From NCBI RefSeq assembly GCF_022489065.1, contig NZ_JAKVTW010000003.1, forward strand, positions 124,001 to 188,000: a stretch of 64,000 nucleotides of DNA. Reading direction: 5' to 3'. Source of the stretch: Vreelandella neptunia (lineage in GTDB: Bacteria > Pseudomonadota > Gammaproteobacteria > Pseudomonadales > Halomonadaceae). The notes under the pieces are model-generated. The model did no database searches. It was not told the DNA's origin and saw nothing but the letters and a program-made list of their open reading frames with translations. Shown in pieces: positions 54,698 to 63,942 of the stretch. Numbering within the stretch: position 1 is the first letter of the stretch; each line of letters opens with the position of its first letter. The translations under genes were made by a program, and so were the position numbers.

Positions 54698-55603
54698 ATG
54701 ATCAGTGGGCGAGCACTACGCTACTTCGATACTGTTGCACGCTGTCGTTCGCTGCGCCAGGCGGCGGCTCAATTACATATTGCCCCTACGGCGATTAGCC
54801 GACAGATCGATTTACTGGAACATCAGCTTGGCGCTCCGTTGATCGAACGTGGCCCCAACGGTATTAGCCTCACCGCTGCGGGGGAACTGTTAGCCGCTCA
54901 GGCTCAGCGCACTCTGCGCGACCTTGAGCGGGTGCAAGAGCATATTGCTGACCTCAAAGGATTGCGCACTGGCCGGGTGAGTTTGCAGGTGGCAGAAGGC
55001 GTTGTGGCTGGCCTATTAGGCCCTGCGTTATCCAAAATGGGCCAGCGCTATCCCCATTTAAGCTTTGAAATTGGCATTGCTAGTTCCAGCCAGATGGTGG
55101 AAGCGCTGCGCCGTGGCGACGCGGATATCGGTCTATCGTTTTTCATGCCCCGCCACGATGACATAGTGCCTTTCGCCAGTGGCGAGTTACATCATCATGC
55201 CGTCATGGCCCCCAATCATCCGTTGGCCACTGCTACAGAGGTAAGTCTTCACTCTCTAGCAGAGCACCGCTTGATCCTGCCTGATGAATCCTACGGTGTA
55301 CGCCAAGCGCTGGAACGCGCAGCACACCGTGCCGGCGTTGGCCTAATCCCCAGCTTCAAAACTGCCTCTCTAGAAACCCAAAAGGTACTCGCCCTTAACG
55401 GTGCGGGCGTTCTGATATTGCCGCCGATGGCGGTGGCACGAGAGTGTCAGCAAGGTGAGTTAGTCAGCATTCCCTTATGCTCTTCTGAGCTGGAAGCGGC
55501 GCGGATTGACCTTTGCGTCTATCGTCATCGACAGCGCAGCTTTGCTACTGATGCGTGTCTTTCGCTATTGGCCGGCGCTCTGCAGGCGTTGGAAAAGCCT
55601 TAG
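54698..55603 (+). CDS. LysR-family regulator upstream of amidase/SSS cluster
   Basis: A 301-aa LTTR with N-terminal HTH (CRSLRQAAAQLHIAPTAISRQIDLLE) and effector domain. It is in the same direction as the amidase that starts about 145 bases later, and it may control that unit, though this is inference. The 143-base gap has AT-rich sequence and no clear terminator. Confidence 0.9.
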   Translation: MISGRALRYFDTVARCRSLRQAAAQLHIAPTAISRQIDLLEHQLGAPLIERGPNGISLTAAGELLAAQAQRTLRDLERVQEHIADLKGLRTGRVSLQVAEGVVAGLLGPALSKMGQRYPHLSFEIGIASSSQMVEALRRGDADIGLSFFMPRHDDIVPFASGELHHHAVMAPNHPLATATEVSLHSLAEHRLILPDESYGVRQALERAAHRAGVGLIPSFKTASLETQKVLALNGAGVLILPPMAVARECQQGELVSIPLCSSELEAARIDLCVYRHRQRSFATDACLSLLAGALQALEKP

Positions 55604-55748
55604 CGCTGAGACGGCAAGCGCACACAAAATGTGGACACTCTGCGGTCAATATTGAAATGGCGTAAGACACTATGTGGGTTCATGCTGAGGTTATTAAGAA
55701 CGACAGACTTATATCAACAGTATGATAACAACCGCATAAGGTGATGTG

Positions 55749-57155
55749 ATGGCTGAACTACACCAACTTACGGCCACTCAGCTACTGGATGGCTACCGCG
55801 TGAAATCGTTTTCTCCCAACGAGGTGGCGATTGCTCTGGTCGAGCATGTCGGCGCCTGGGAGCCTCATATTAATGCACTCTATGCCTATCAGGCGGATAC
55901 CTTTATTTCCGCAGCGGAAGACTCCACCCAGCGCTGGGCCAAAGGTCAGCCTAGCGGTGCGCTGGATGGGGTGCCGGTAACCTTAAAAGAGTTAATTGCA
56001 ACGAAAGGCATGCCCGTACCCGGCGGAACAGGATTGGGCGAACAGCCGATCTCCAGCCAGGATGCGCCATCGGCGACACGTTTAGATGAAGACAATGCCT
56101 TACTGTTAGGAAAAACCACCTGCCCCGATTTTGGCATGCTCTCATCAGGCCTTTCGTCATTTCATGGTTTAACCCGTAATCCTTGGGATTTGGCCTGCAA
56201 TACTGGTGGTTCAAGCTCCGGCGCGGGGGCAGCCGCCGCTGCGGGGTTTGGCCCTCTGCACGTGGGTACCGATATCGGTGGCTCGATACGCCTGCCTGCA
56301 GCGTGGTGTGGCGTGGTGGGATTTAAGCCCTCCCTCGGCCGGGTGCCTATTGATCCGTATTATGTGGGTCGTTGCGCGGGGCCAATGACACGCAGCGTTG
56401 AAGATGCGGCGCTGATGATGTCGACGCTTGCCCGTACGGATAGACGAGATGCGATGCGCTTGCCACCGGAAGATATTGATTGGCAAAACTTAACTCTAGA
56501 TATTAAAGGCTTGCGGATTGGCGTCATGATGGAGGCGGGGTGTGGTCTGCCCTTGGATGATGAGATTCGCCATCACGTTGAGCAAGCTGCGAAGCAGTTG
56601 GAAGCCGCCGGGGCAACGCTGGTGCCGCTGGCACCAGTGCTTACTCGCGACATGTTGGATGGGCTGGATCGCTTTTGGCAGGCTCGCCAATGGAACGAGC
56701 TATTAAAGCTCTCGCCAGAAGAGCGTGAGCGAGTGCTACCCGCCATTTTAGCCTGGGCAGACGGCGGCGCTCGCTTAAGCGGCGTGGAGGTGGTTCAGGG
56801 ATTTCAACAGACCATGGTCATGCGCCGTGTGACAGAAGCGGTATTTGAGCAGGTGGACGCGGTCATTTCACCGACCACGCCAAACATCGCTTTCCCCGCA
56901 GAGTGGCCATCGCCCACCAATGATCCTCGCCAGCCCTTTGAGCATATAGTTTATAACGTGCCCTGGAATATGGGAGAACAGCCAGCGATCTCGCTCAATG
57001 CAGGGTTTAGCAGTAGCGATATGCCCATAGGCGTGCAATTAGTTGGCCCCCGTTTTGCTGACCATTTTGTGCTGCAGCTGGCGCGGCAGCTAGAAAAGCG
57101 GTTGGCCTTGCCGCTGCGCTGGCCGTCGCTGCCACGTGATGGTGCTGGCATTTAA
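55749..57155 (+). CDS. Amidase signature-family hydrolase
   Basis: A 468-aa amide hydrolase. The Ser-cisSer-Lys triad is Lys80 (VTLKELIATKG), Ser155 (GGSSSGAGAAAAAG) and Ser179 (GGSIRLPAAW). Spacing equals that of the FAAH-type triad. It is not GatA-like because GatB/GatC are absent. Together with the DUF3311-SSS pair 35 bases later it likely imports an amide and hydrolyses it. ATG at 55749; the GTG at 55746 is one codon earlier. Confidence 0.9.
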   Translation: MAELHQLTATQLLDGYRVKSFSPNEVAIALVEHVGAWEPHINALYAYQADTFISAAEDSTQRWAKGQPSGALDGVPVTLKELIATKGMPVPGGTGLGEQPISSQDAPSATRLDEDNALLLGKTTCPDFGMLSSGLSSFHGLTRNPWDLACNTGGSSSGAGAAAAAGFGPLHVGTDIGGSIRLPAAWCGVVGFKPSLGRVPIDPYYVGRCAGPMTRSVEDAALMMSTLARTDRRDAMRLPPEDIDWQNLTLDIKGLRIGVMMEAGCGLPLDDEIRHHVEQAAKQLEAAGATLVPLAPVLTRDMLDGLDRFWQARQWNELLKLSPEERERVLPAILAWADGGARLSGVEVVQGFQQTMVMRRVTEAVFEQVDAVISPTTPNIAFPAEWPSPTNDPRQPFEHIVYNVPWNMGEQPAISLNAGFSSSDMPIGVQLVGPRFADHFVLQLARQLEKRLALPLRWPSLPRDGAGI

Positions 57156-57189
57156 TAAACCAGTCGTTAGATAACTAAGGGGAACATTG

Positions 57190-57417
57190 ATGCGACGTTT
57201 GATCGTTCTGCCCACTTCCCGTGCGGGGTGGGGGTTATTAATCGCTTTTGTGGCGCTGGTAATAGCGGGAACGTGGCCGGTAATCGGCTTGGTCAACCGG
57301 GCAACGCTGGTAATGGGGCTACCGCTGATGGTGGTGTGGAGTTACTTGGTTATTTTCGCCTGTGTAGCGGTCATGTTGATCGGCAACCACATTGTAGAGC
57401 GAGACGACCATGAATAG
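57190..57417 (+). CDS. DUF3311-like small subunit of an SSS symporter
   Basis: A 75-aa two-helix membrane protein with a short polar tail (IVERDDHE). Such small proteins sit directly in front of SSS symporter genes (as in panF-type pairs). ATG at 57190 is preceded by aaggggaacattg. Its stop overlaps the start of the symporter by 8 bases. Confidence 0.75.
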   Translation: MRRLIVLPTSRAGWGLLIAFVALVIAGTWPVIGLVNRATLVMGLPLMVVWSYLVIFACVAVMLIGNHIVERDDHE

Positions 57418-58900
57418 CCCTTGGCCACTGCTGATTACGCTGACGTATGTGGCTATCGCCATGGTTATTGGCCTGCGCGCCCGAGGCGCGCGTGCTAATA
57501 GAGCCGATATGAACAGCCTGGAAGAGTGGGGCGTGGCAGGGCGCAGTATGGGGCCTATTACGCTTTACCTATTAATTGCAGCCGGTAGTGTGAGTGCTTA
57601 CACCTTTATGGGCGCGCCGGGTTGGGCTTACTCCAAAGGTGTCGCGGTATTTTACGTGGCGATCTACCTTGCATATTTGGCGCTGGTGGCTTGGTACTTT
57701 GGGCCCAAGGTGTGGGCATTCGGCGAAAAATTTGGCCATGTCACCCAAGCAAGCGCGATTGCTGATCGCTACCAAAGCCCCGCTTTAGGTGCACTGGCAG
57801 CGTTAGTCATGGCGATTGGTTCAGTCGCCTATGCAGTGCTACAAACGATCGGCTCGGCTTATATTCTGTTTGTGATGAGTGGTGGCTTGATTCCCATTTG
57901 GTTGGGCGTCGTGCTGGTGCTTGGCTGTATTGCGGTTTATCTCTACGCCAGCGGCCAGCGGGCCATTGGCCGCACCAATGCGTTTCAGGGGGTGTTAATG
58001 CTGATCGTTGCCTGGGCGGTTGGCCTATGGGCGGTGCATAGCGCCACCGGTGGCTTAAGTTTTGCAGGTGTATTTGAGCGCATTCAGGCTGATCACAGTG
58101 AGTTTCTTACCCTGCCAGGGGCAGGATGGGATATGAGCTTTAGCTTCTGGACGACCTCTATCATCGTCTCGATGTTTTCGTTTATGCCACCTGTATGGAC
58201 CCAGTGGATGAGCGCATCCTCCGCGCGCACGATTCGTCGTAGCGCCACATGGCTACCTACCTACTATATTGTCATCCTACCCATGGTGGTCGTGGGCTTT
58301 ATTGGTATTTTCTCACTTCCAGAGCTGGCTAGGGCAGATACTGTCGTCCTTGAGTACGCCATGCAGCATTTACCGGTCGTGCTTGTTGGGCTATTGGGGG
58401 CGGGCACTCTGGCAGCATCAATGTCCTCTAGCGAGCCGTTTATTCATTCGGTATCACTCTCGCTCAGTAAAGATGTGCTGCAACCCGTTTTAAAACTCTC
58501 TGATGGTGTCACCGGCAAGCTAGCCAGGCTGCTGATTCTTCCCATTATGTTCCTGGTGGTGGCACCATTGGCGATTGCCGAGCCTGGTAGCCTGGTGATG
58601 ATTTTGCTGGTGGGGCTGGGTTTTGCTTCTCAAGTGCTACCTGCGTTTATTGGTATGTTCTTCTGGCCGCGAGCTTCTCGCTTGGGCGTGATGGCCGGTA
58701 TCGTGGTGGGTTTTTTGATTACCGTCGCGTTTACCACGCTCTGGCCGCATCCGCTGGGGGTTCACGCTGGGTTCTGGGGGCTGATGCTCAATTTACCGGT
58801 ATTTGTGGCAGTCTCATTAATAACACCTGCTACCCGTGCCGAGGTGGTCGAGCGTTTCTTCCGTATTGCTGCTCCCCGTGGCTTTACCCGCCTGGGGTAA
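57410..58900 (+). CDS. Sodium:solute symporter (SSS) family transporter
   Basis: A 496-aa polytopic SSS carrier that uses Na+ to import a solute. Hallmarks: the early GAPGWAYSKGVAVFYVAIYLAYLAL region and TSIIVSMFSFMPPVWTQWMSASS, then GAGTLAASMSSSEPFIHSVSLSLSKDV. Substrate is likely linked to the upstream amidase. It is followed by 105 bases before the DUF2252 gene. Confidence 0.9.
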   Translation: MNSPWPLLITLTYVAIAMVIGLRARGARANRADMNSLEEWGVAGRSMGPITLYLLIAAGSVSAYTFMGAPGWAYSKGVAVFYVAIYLAYLALVAWYFGPKVWAFGEKFGHVTQASAIADRYQSPALGALAALVMAIGSVAYAVLQTIGSAYILFVMSGGLIPIWLGVVLVLGCIAVYLYASGQRAIGRTNAFQGVLMLIVAWAVGLWAVHSATGGLSFAGVFERIQADHSEFLTLPGAGWDMSFSFWTTSIIVSMFSFMPPVWTQWMSASSARTIRRSATWLPTYYIVILPMVVVGFIGIFSLPELARADTVVLEYAMQHLPVVLVGLLGAGTLAASMSSSEPFIHSVSLSLSKDVLQPVLKLSDGVTGKLARLLILPIMFLVVAPLAIAEPGSLVMILLVGLGFASQVLPAFIGMFFWPRASRLGVMAGIVVGFLITVAFTTLWPHPLGVHAGFWGLMLNLPVFVAVSLITPATRAEVVERFFRIAAPRGFTRLG

Positions 58901-59005
58901 TAGACATGGCGGGTGGAGGGCAGTGACTTAATCTATTCATGTTCATCGGCTACAGTGATAGCAAAGTGCTTGTAGGCACTGACATGCATCGACAAAGGCA
59001 ACGCA

Positions 59006-60328
59006 ATGAGCCATGCATTGACTGGACATAACCGCCCTCAGCAGGTGATTGAAGCAACCCATCAGGCCAATAAAACATTGGCGACGGCCACCCGCCAAGC
59101 CAAATACGCCAAAATGGCTGCGTCGCCTTACCGCTTTTACCGAGGCAGTAATCATCTTTTCTGGCACGACGTTTGGCACGATTGGCGCTTTGCTCTGTTT
59201 GGCGGGTGGCCAGCAACCCAAACATGGCTGCAAGGCGATGCTCACGTCTATAACTTTGGCGCCTATGGACATCATGACGACCAAGTGCGTTATGGCATGG
59301 ATGACTTCGATGATGCGTTGATTGGTGACTACCAATACGATGTGTGGCGACTGGCCATCAGCGTGGTATTAGATGGCCGTGAGAACGCAGAGCTGGACGC
59401 CAAAGCGATTGATAAGGCGCTTAAAAAATTGATAGAGGGCTATTATCATACCCTTGCTGATCACGTCGATGCTAAGCCTATTCACGCTGTTACCCTCGAT
59501 ACCGCCAAAGGCCCGCTGAAGCCGTTTATGAGCAAAGTGGCGGACAAACAGAGCCGTGCGCGGATGCTCGAAAAGTGGACGAGGCTTGATGACCATAAAG
59601 GCCGTCAATTCGCTGAGCGTCCCGGCAAACTCGCTAACCTGCCGGCGGATGTAGCCAGCCAGCTACGTCGTCTGATTGAGCAGGAGTATCAGCAGACACT
59701 GCAACATACCATCAAGGAGAGTGACCCCCACCATTTTCGCGTGAAGGATACGGCTCGGCGCCTGGATGCAGGCACAGGATCGCTAGGTGTCGAACGCTAT
59801 TATGTATTGATTGAAGGGGGCGTTGAGCACGAACACGATGACATTATTCTGGATGTTAAAGAGCAGGTGACGCCAGAGGCGTTTCGGCTTATGAATAAAG
59901 ACCAGCAGCAGGCATGGCGCAAGCTGTTTCCCAATGAAGGTATTCGCCATGCTGCGGCATTTCATGCCAATGCTGAGCATCCCGATGCCTATCTTGGCTG
60001 GCTGACGATGAACGGCAAGGTGTTTTCGGTGCGTGAGCGCTCCCCGTTCAAAAAAGATATGCCGACCCATAAGCTCTCGGGTGGAAAGTCATACCGCAAG
60101 CTGGCGCAACAGTGGGGAGAGATTCTCGCGCGTGAGCACCTGCGTGGCGCCCAGGCGCTTAATCAAGGTGATGCGACACGCTTTGCCAAAGCGGTTTGCC
60201 AACGACTGAAAGGGCGGGAATCTCAGTTTGTCGAGGTTATTTCTACACTGGCAGTCGCCTACGCCGACTGTACAGAACAGGATTACGCTGTATTTATTGA
60301 TCACTTTCTGGCGACCGATTCACCCTAG
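59006..60328 (+). CDS. DUF2252-family protein
   Basis: A 440-aa protein of the DUF2252 group (uncharacterised, kinase-like by fold in published domain lists). The motif YRFYRGSNHLFWHD near residue 38, GDAHVYNFG near 78 and FDDALIGDYQYDVWRLA near 98 are the family core. Its 3' end overlaps the 3' end of the diguanylate cyclase gene on the other strand by 35 bases. Function unknown. Confidence 0.87.
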   Translation: MSHALTGHNRPQQVIEATHQANKTLATATRQAKYAKMAASPYRFYRGSNHLFWHDVWHDWRFALFGGWPATQTWLQGDAHVYNFGAYGHHDDQVRYGMDDFDDALIGDYQYDVWRLAISVVLDGRENAELDAKAIDKALKKLIEGYYHTLADHVDAKPIHAVTLDTAKGPLKPFMSKVADKQSRARMLEKWTRLDDHKGRQFAERPGKLANLPADVASQLRRLIEQEYQQTLQHTIKESDPHHFRVKDTARRLDAGTGSLGVERYYVLIEGGVEHEHDDIILDVKEQVTPEAFRLMNKDQQQAWRKLFPNEGIRHAAAFHANAEHPDAYLGWLTMNGKVFSVRERSPFKKDMPTHKLSGGKSYRKLAQQWGEILAREHLRGAQALNQGDATRFAKAVCQRLKGRESQFVEVISTLAVAYADCTEQDYAVFIDHFLATDSP

Positions 60329-62138
60329 CCATCAAGCCAATCGAACTGCCTTCAGTGGCCAACATAAACTGCTGGGCTTGATGCGATTCGGCCCACACTA
60401 CACAGCGGTTACGGCCGCTGTGCTTGGCCTGATAAAGCGCTTCATCGGCGAGTCTCAGCAATTTCTGGGGCTCTTCGGTATGGTTTGGGAACGAGGCGAC
60501 TCCGCAGGAGAGTGTGACCTGGCCCAGCGGCTCCCCATGATAAATCATCGCTTGCTGTGAAACCGCTTTCAGGAGGGCATTTGCGTGCTCTTGGGCTGCG
60601 TTTACGGACGTGGCTGGCAACAGGGCGATAAACTCTTCACCGCCGAAGCGGCAGACAACGTCCATGCCATGAAAGTGCTGCCGAAGTCGCGATGCGATCT
60701 CTACCAGTACGCTATCACCAGCATCGTGGCCAAAATGGTCGTTAATCTTTTTAAAATGGTCTACATCCAGCATCAGTAATGATAGGTGGCTGCTGTTTTG
60801 TTGCGCGCGACGGCATTCATGATCGAATACGGTATTGAAATGACGACGATTATGAAGCCCCGTAAGGGGATCCTCGAAAGAGAGACCCTCCAGTTCATGC
60901 ACTAGGCGGTCTAGTTCTGCCGTGCGCGCTGCCACTTGAAGCTCAAGCGTTTCATTTGAGATCGCCAGTGACTGCTGAGTACGTCGATAGTGCCATAGAA
61001 AAATGGCGGCATTAGCCAGAGAAAATGCGAGTGTGCCATAGCTTAGAGGAATAGGGCGCCACGAGATAAAGCCGTGCGCTACTAGCATATCGGTCACTAG
61101 CAGTGGCGCGAAAAAGGTGAAACTCACAACTAACAGCCGCTGTTCAAGACTCAGTTTGGGAAAACGGAACAGCGCAAGCATCAGCATAACCGGTAATGTA
61201 ACGGCTAACAGTGCATCAAAAATTGGAAAGGTCATTGATAGGCTAATAAACCCTAGCTTTACCAGGCTGATGGCCACTATCAAATAAGCAAGGTGCAGAC
61301 GCCACAGTTGTGTCAGCCAACGTTTGGCAGAGCCTTCGAGCCAGTGGCTTAGTAGCAGACCTAACGCAACAGGCAGCGTGTAGTAGCTGCCTGCCCGCAG
61401 CGTATCCCACATCAGCGCATCGCTGGCGATTAATTGTCGAGCGGGCGCCTCCGCAATCAACATTAAGCCCGTTGCAAAAGCAAACAGGGCGATTGCCCCA
61501 AAACCTCTACGTTCAGGGCCGATGAGCGCAAAAATTGAGGCTAGAATTGCCAACACCAAGACCAGCGCACTAACGCCAAGATCCTGGGCGGAGTCATGAA
61601 TAACTTGCTTTAAAACCTCAATGCGTTCCATTACCTGAACTTGGCCCCATAAGCCAATGCTGGTGTAGTAGGAGTAGAGTCGAAAAGTGAGTATTTGACC
61701 GGCAGCGTCGTCGGGAAGGTCGATCATATGCCAGGGCCAGCCTGCAAACTCGCCACGGCCCTGCTCATCAAACTCGCCATACTGATAAATCAATTGATCA
61801 CCAAGATAGGCTTGGCCGATCAGGTTAATGCTGGTAATAAAGAGTACCGGGTCGTTCCATTCGCCTTCAGGTAGCGTGGTACGCAACCAAAGGTGTTGGT
61901 GGCCTTCTCGCCCTGGCGGATTGGAAGGCGAGGCAGTTGATTCCCATTCGATCGCATCGCTATAGAGCCATGCCGGGGTGCCATCGACATTTGGCGGAGA
62001 GTCGCCCCAGCGGTACTCCCAGCTGTTTAGCGGCTGGGGTAAGGTATCTGCCTCTAACGCACTAGCAGATGCCAATAACACGGCAAGAAATATCAATAAC
62101 CGAATGCCATGGCGTACGATGTAACCACGAAGCAGCAT
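60294..62138 (-). CDS. Diguanylate cyclase with 7TM (7TMR-DISM) sensory domain
   Basis: A 614-aa membrane enzyme that makes the second messenger c-di-GMP. The order is: signal peptide, a periplasmic sensor domain (7TMR-DISMED-like, with the WDRWGDSPPNV-style region), seven transmembrane helices, a coiled-coil linker (SNETLELQVAARTAELDRLVHELEG) and a GGDEF domain with the active site RFGGEEF (GGEEF at 499-503). The inhibitory RxxD site is degenerate (HGMD). Its stop lies 35 bases inside the convergent DUF2252 gene. Confidence 0.9.
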   Translation of the reverse strand: MLLRGYIVRHGIRLLIFLAVLLASASALEADTLPQPLNSWEYRWGDSPPNVDGTPAWLYSDAIEWESTASPSNPPGREGHQHLWLRTTLPEGEWNDPVLFITSINLIGQAYLGDQLIYQYGEFDEQGRGEFAGWPWHMIDLPDDAAGQILTFRLYSYYTSIGLWGQVQVMERIEVLKQVIHDSAQDLGVSALVLVLAILASIFALIGPERRGFGAIALFAFATGLMLIAEAPARQLIASDALMWDTLRAGSYYTLPVALGLLLSHWLEGSAKRWLTQLWRLHLAYLIVAISLVKLGFISLSMTFPIFDALLAVTLPVMLMLALFRFPKLSLEQRLLVVSFTFFAPLLVTDMLVAHGFISWRPIPLSYGTLAFSLANAAIFLWHYRRTQQSLAISNETLELQVAARTAELDRLVHELEGLSFEDPLTGLHNRRHFNTVFDHECRRAQQNSSHLSLLMLDVDHFKKINDHFGHDAGDSVLVEIASRLRQHFHGMDVVCRFGGEEFIALLPATSVNAAQEHANALLKAVSQQAMIYHGEPLGQVTLSCGVASFPNHTEEPQKLLRLADEALYQAKHSGRNRCVVWAESHQAQQFMLATEGSSIGLMARVNRSPESDQ

Positions 62139-62334
62139 GGTGAACGTCCTGATTTAGAACAAGATATACATTCCATGGATAGTTGCATCAACCGATGACA
62201 AAACGAAGGATTAATACAGTATTTCGCCCAGAATTTATGAGCGGATGGTAGCTAGTTTAGCTAAAAATGGGTCCGGGCGATGATGTTTACTTCAACGTTT
62301 GATGACGGGTAACGGATAAATGGAGAGCACAAAA

Positions 62335-62360
62335 AAGCCAGACCCCTTGGGGCCCGGCTT
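62335..62360 (-). terminator. Rho-independent terminator of the SPFH/NfeD operon
   Basis: On the minus strand a 12-base stem with two G-U pairs (aagccgggcccc / ggggtctggctt) is followed by six T. It lies 33 bases after the SPFH stop. Confidence 0.85.
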
Positions 62361-62392
62361 ATCACAATGTCTGTGGTTTATTGGTCGCGTGA

Positions 62393-63445
62393 TTAGTGGC
62401 CGCTGACGGCTCCGCCTACTATCCCACTACGAAAATCGTTATCACTGCCACCACGGTTTTTAAGGTGATTACCCACCGTATCTTCAGGTGAACCGGCCAT
62501 TTCGCGGAACATACCCATGGAACCAAGCAGCGCCGACGATTCATAAGGCACGAATACCCGTTCGCCATCTTTCGCCATATTAGGCAGCACCTTGATATAG
62601 CTTTGACCGAGCAGGTAACCCACTACCGTGCGCTTATTCTCCTCACTATCCCCGATGGCGCTAAGTACGAGCTTAATAGACTCCTGCTCACCCTGTGCGC
62701 GCAGAATAGCGGACTCTTTATCGCCTTGAGCGTTAAGAATCGATGACTCACGTTGGCCCTGGGCCATGGCAATTGCCGCTGATTTTTCACCTTCTGCTTC
62801 GGTGACGGTCGCACGGCGTTTACGCTCAGCGGCCATTTGCAGGCGCATGGCGGTTTCCACCTCTTCCGGCATGGCTATATCCTGCACTTCTACGCGAGAT
62901 ATTTTTATGCCCCACTTAGAAGCGGGCTCTTCCATTGCCGCCTGGATCTCATTGTTCACTTCCGCGCGGGATTCGAACAGCTTATCCAGCTCCATCTTGC
63001 CGACGACTGAACGCAGTGTTGTCTTGGCCAGTACCTCAACTGCCTGGCTCATATTGACGACCTCATAAACGGCCCGCTTAGGGTCAATAATCTGGTAGTA
63101 GAGCGCGCCATTGATACGCACCGTGACGTTATCGGTGGTAACCACCGGCTGGCCGGGGAAGTCCATGACCGTTTCGCGGCGGTCGATCCTGATTTCATCT
63201 GTGGTGATCGCGGTGTATTCCTCTCCGAGTTTGCGATAGCGCAGCATGGTGATGGCGCGGGGTTGTTCGATAAACGGGATAATAATGTTAATACCACTTT
63301 CCAATACGCGATTGAAAGACCCGAGCCGTTCCACCACCATGACTTCAGATTGACGGATAATGATTAAGCCTTTAGAAATGATCATGACCGCGATTGCCAC
63401 AACAATTAGGCTGATTATTAAACCTGGGCTAATAGGTAAATCCAT
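62393..63445 (-). CDS. SPFH/Band 7 membrane protein (QmcA/stomatin-like)
   Basis: A 350-aa protein with one N-terminal transmembrane helix (IISLIVVAIAVMIISKGLI) and a Band-7 domain (VVERLGSFNRVLESGINIIIPF). A coiled coil rich in Ala/Glu/Gln follows (KRRATVTEAEGEKSAAI and repeated AQGxxE units). Such proteins form cages in the membrane with NfeD partners. Spaced 2 bases after the nfeD-like gene. Confidence 0.93.
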   Translation of the reverse strand: MDLPISPGLIISLIVVAIAVMIISKGLIIIRQSEVMVVERLGSFNRVLESGINIIIPFIEQPRAITMLRYRKLGEEYTAITTDEIRIDRRETVMDFPGQPVVTTDNVTVRINGALYYQIIDPKRAVYEVVNMSQAVEVLAKTTLRSVVGKMELDKLFESRAEVNNEIQAAMEEPASKWGIKISRVEVQDIAMPEEVETAMRLQMAAERKRRATVTEAEGEKSAAIAMAQGQRESSILNAQGDKESAILRAQGEQESIKLVLSAIGDSEENKRTVVGYLLGQSYIKVLPNMAKDGERVFVPYESSALLGSMGMFREMAGSPEDTVGNHLKNRGGSDNDFRSGIVGGAVSGH

Positions 63446-63447
63446 GA

Positions 63448-63942
63448 TTAAGGTTCCTTGCGTAGAGAATTGTCATCTTGAGGAGCGATGTCTGCGGGTT
63501 GATGTAGCGTGACCAAAGCGGTAGTACCTTCAAAACGCCTAAACACCACCGTTGTACCTGTGGGGAACTCGGTTTCACCACTATCAAGGTCGCGTAAACG
63601 GTAGAAATCACCATTCACTTTAATGCCAGTGGCATCATCAAAATCACGCCGCAGGGTTGTGTAGTGATTGCCTTTCTCGACGCCTGTGCCAGTGGTGCCG
63701 TAAGCCACCCCCCGGGGAGAGAAGCGAGGACGAATGACCATAACGCATAGCGGCAGCAGTACTCCCGCAAAAATAGCCATGCTGAGCATTTGCCAAGGGA
63801 GCGTTAATCCCAGTGCAGTAACCGCCGCCGTTAGCGCCGCGGCGATACCCAGCGCAAGCAGTACCATCGCGCCAGAGGTCAGCTCTGCCAAACTTAATAG
63901 CAGGGCGAGTACCAGCCAGCTGTAAGCCGGATTCCAGTCCAT
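63448..63942 (-). CDS. NfeD-family membrane protein
   Basis: A 164-aa partner of the SPFH protein. Three to four transmembrane helices (MDWNPAYSWLVLALLLSLAELTSGA) are followed by a C-terminal OB-fold domain (GDFYRLRDLDSGETEFPTGTTVVF). The start at 63942 is fixed by GGAGAG 5 bases upstream. The pair SPFH-NfeD is conserved and helps membrane quality control or microdomains. Confidence 0.9.
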   Translation of the reverse strand: MDWNPAYSWLVLALLLSLAELTSGAMVLLALGIAAALTAAVTALGLTLPWQMLSMAIFAGVLLPLCVMVIRPRFSPRGVAYGTTGTGVEKGNHYTTLRRDFDDATGIKVNGDFYRLRDLDSGETEFPTGTTVVFRRFEGTTALVTLHQPADIAPQDDNSLRKEP

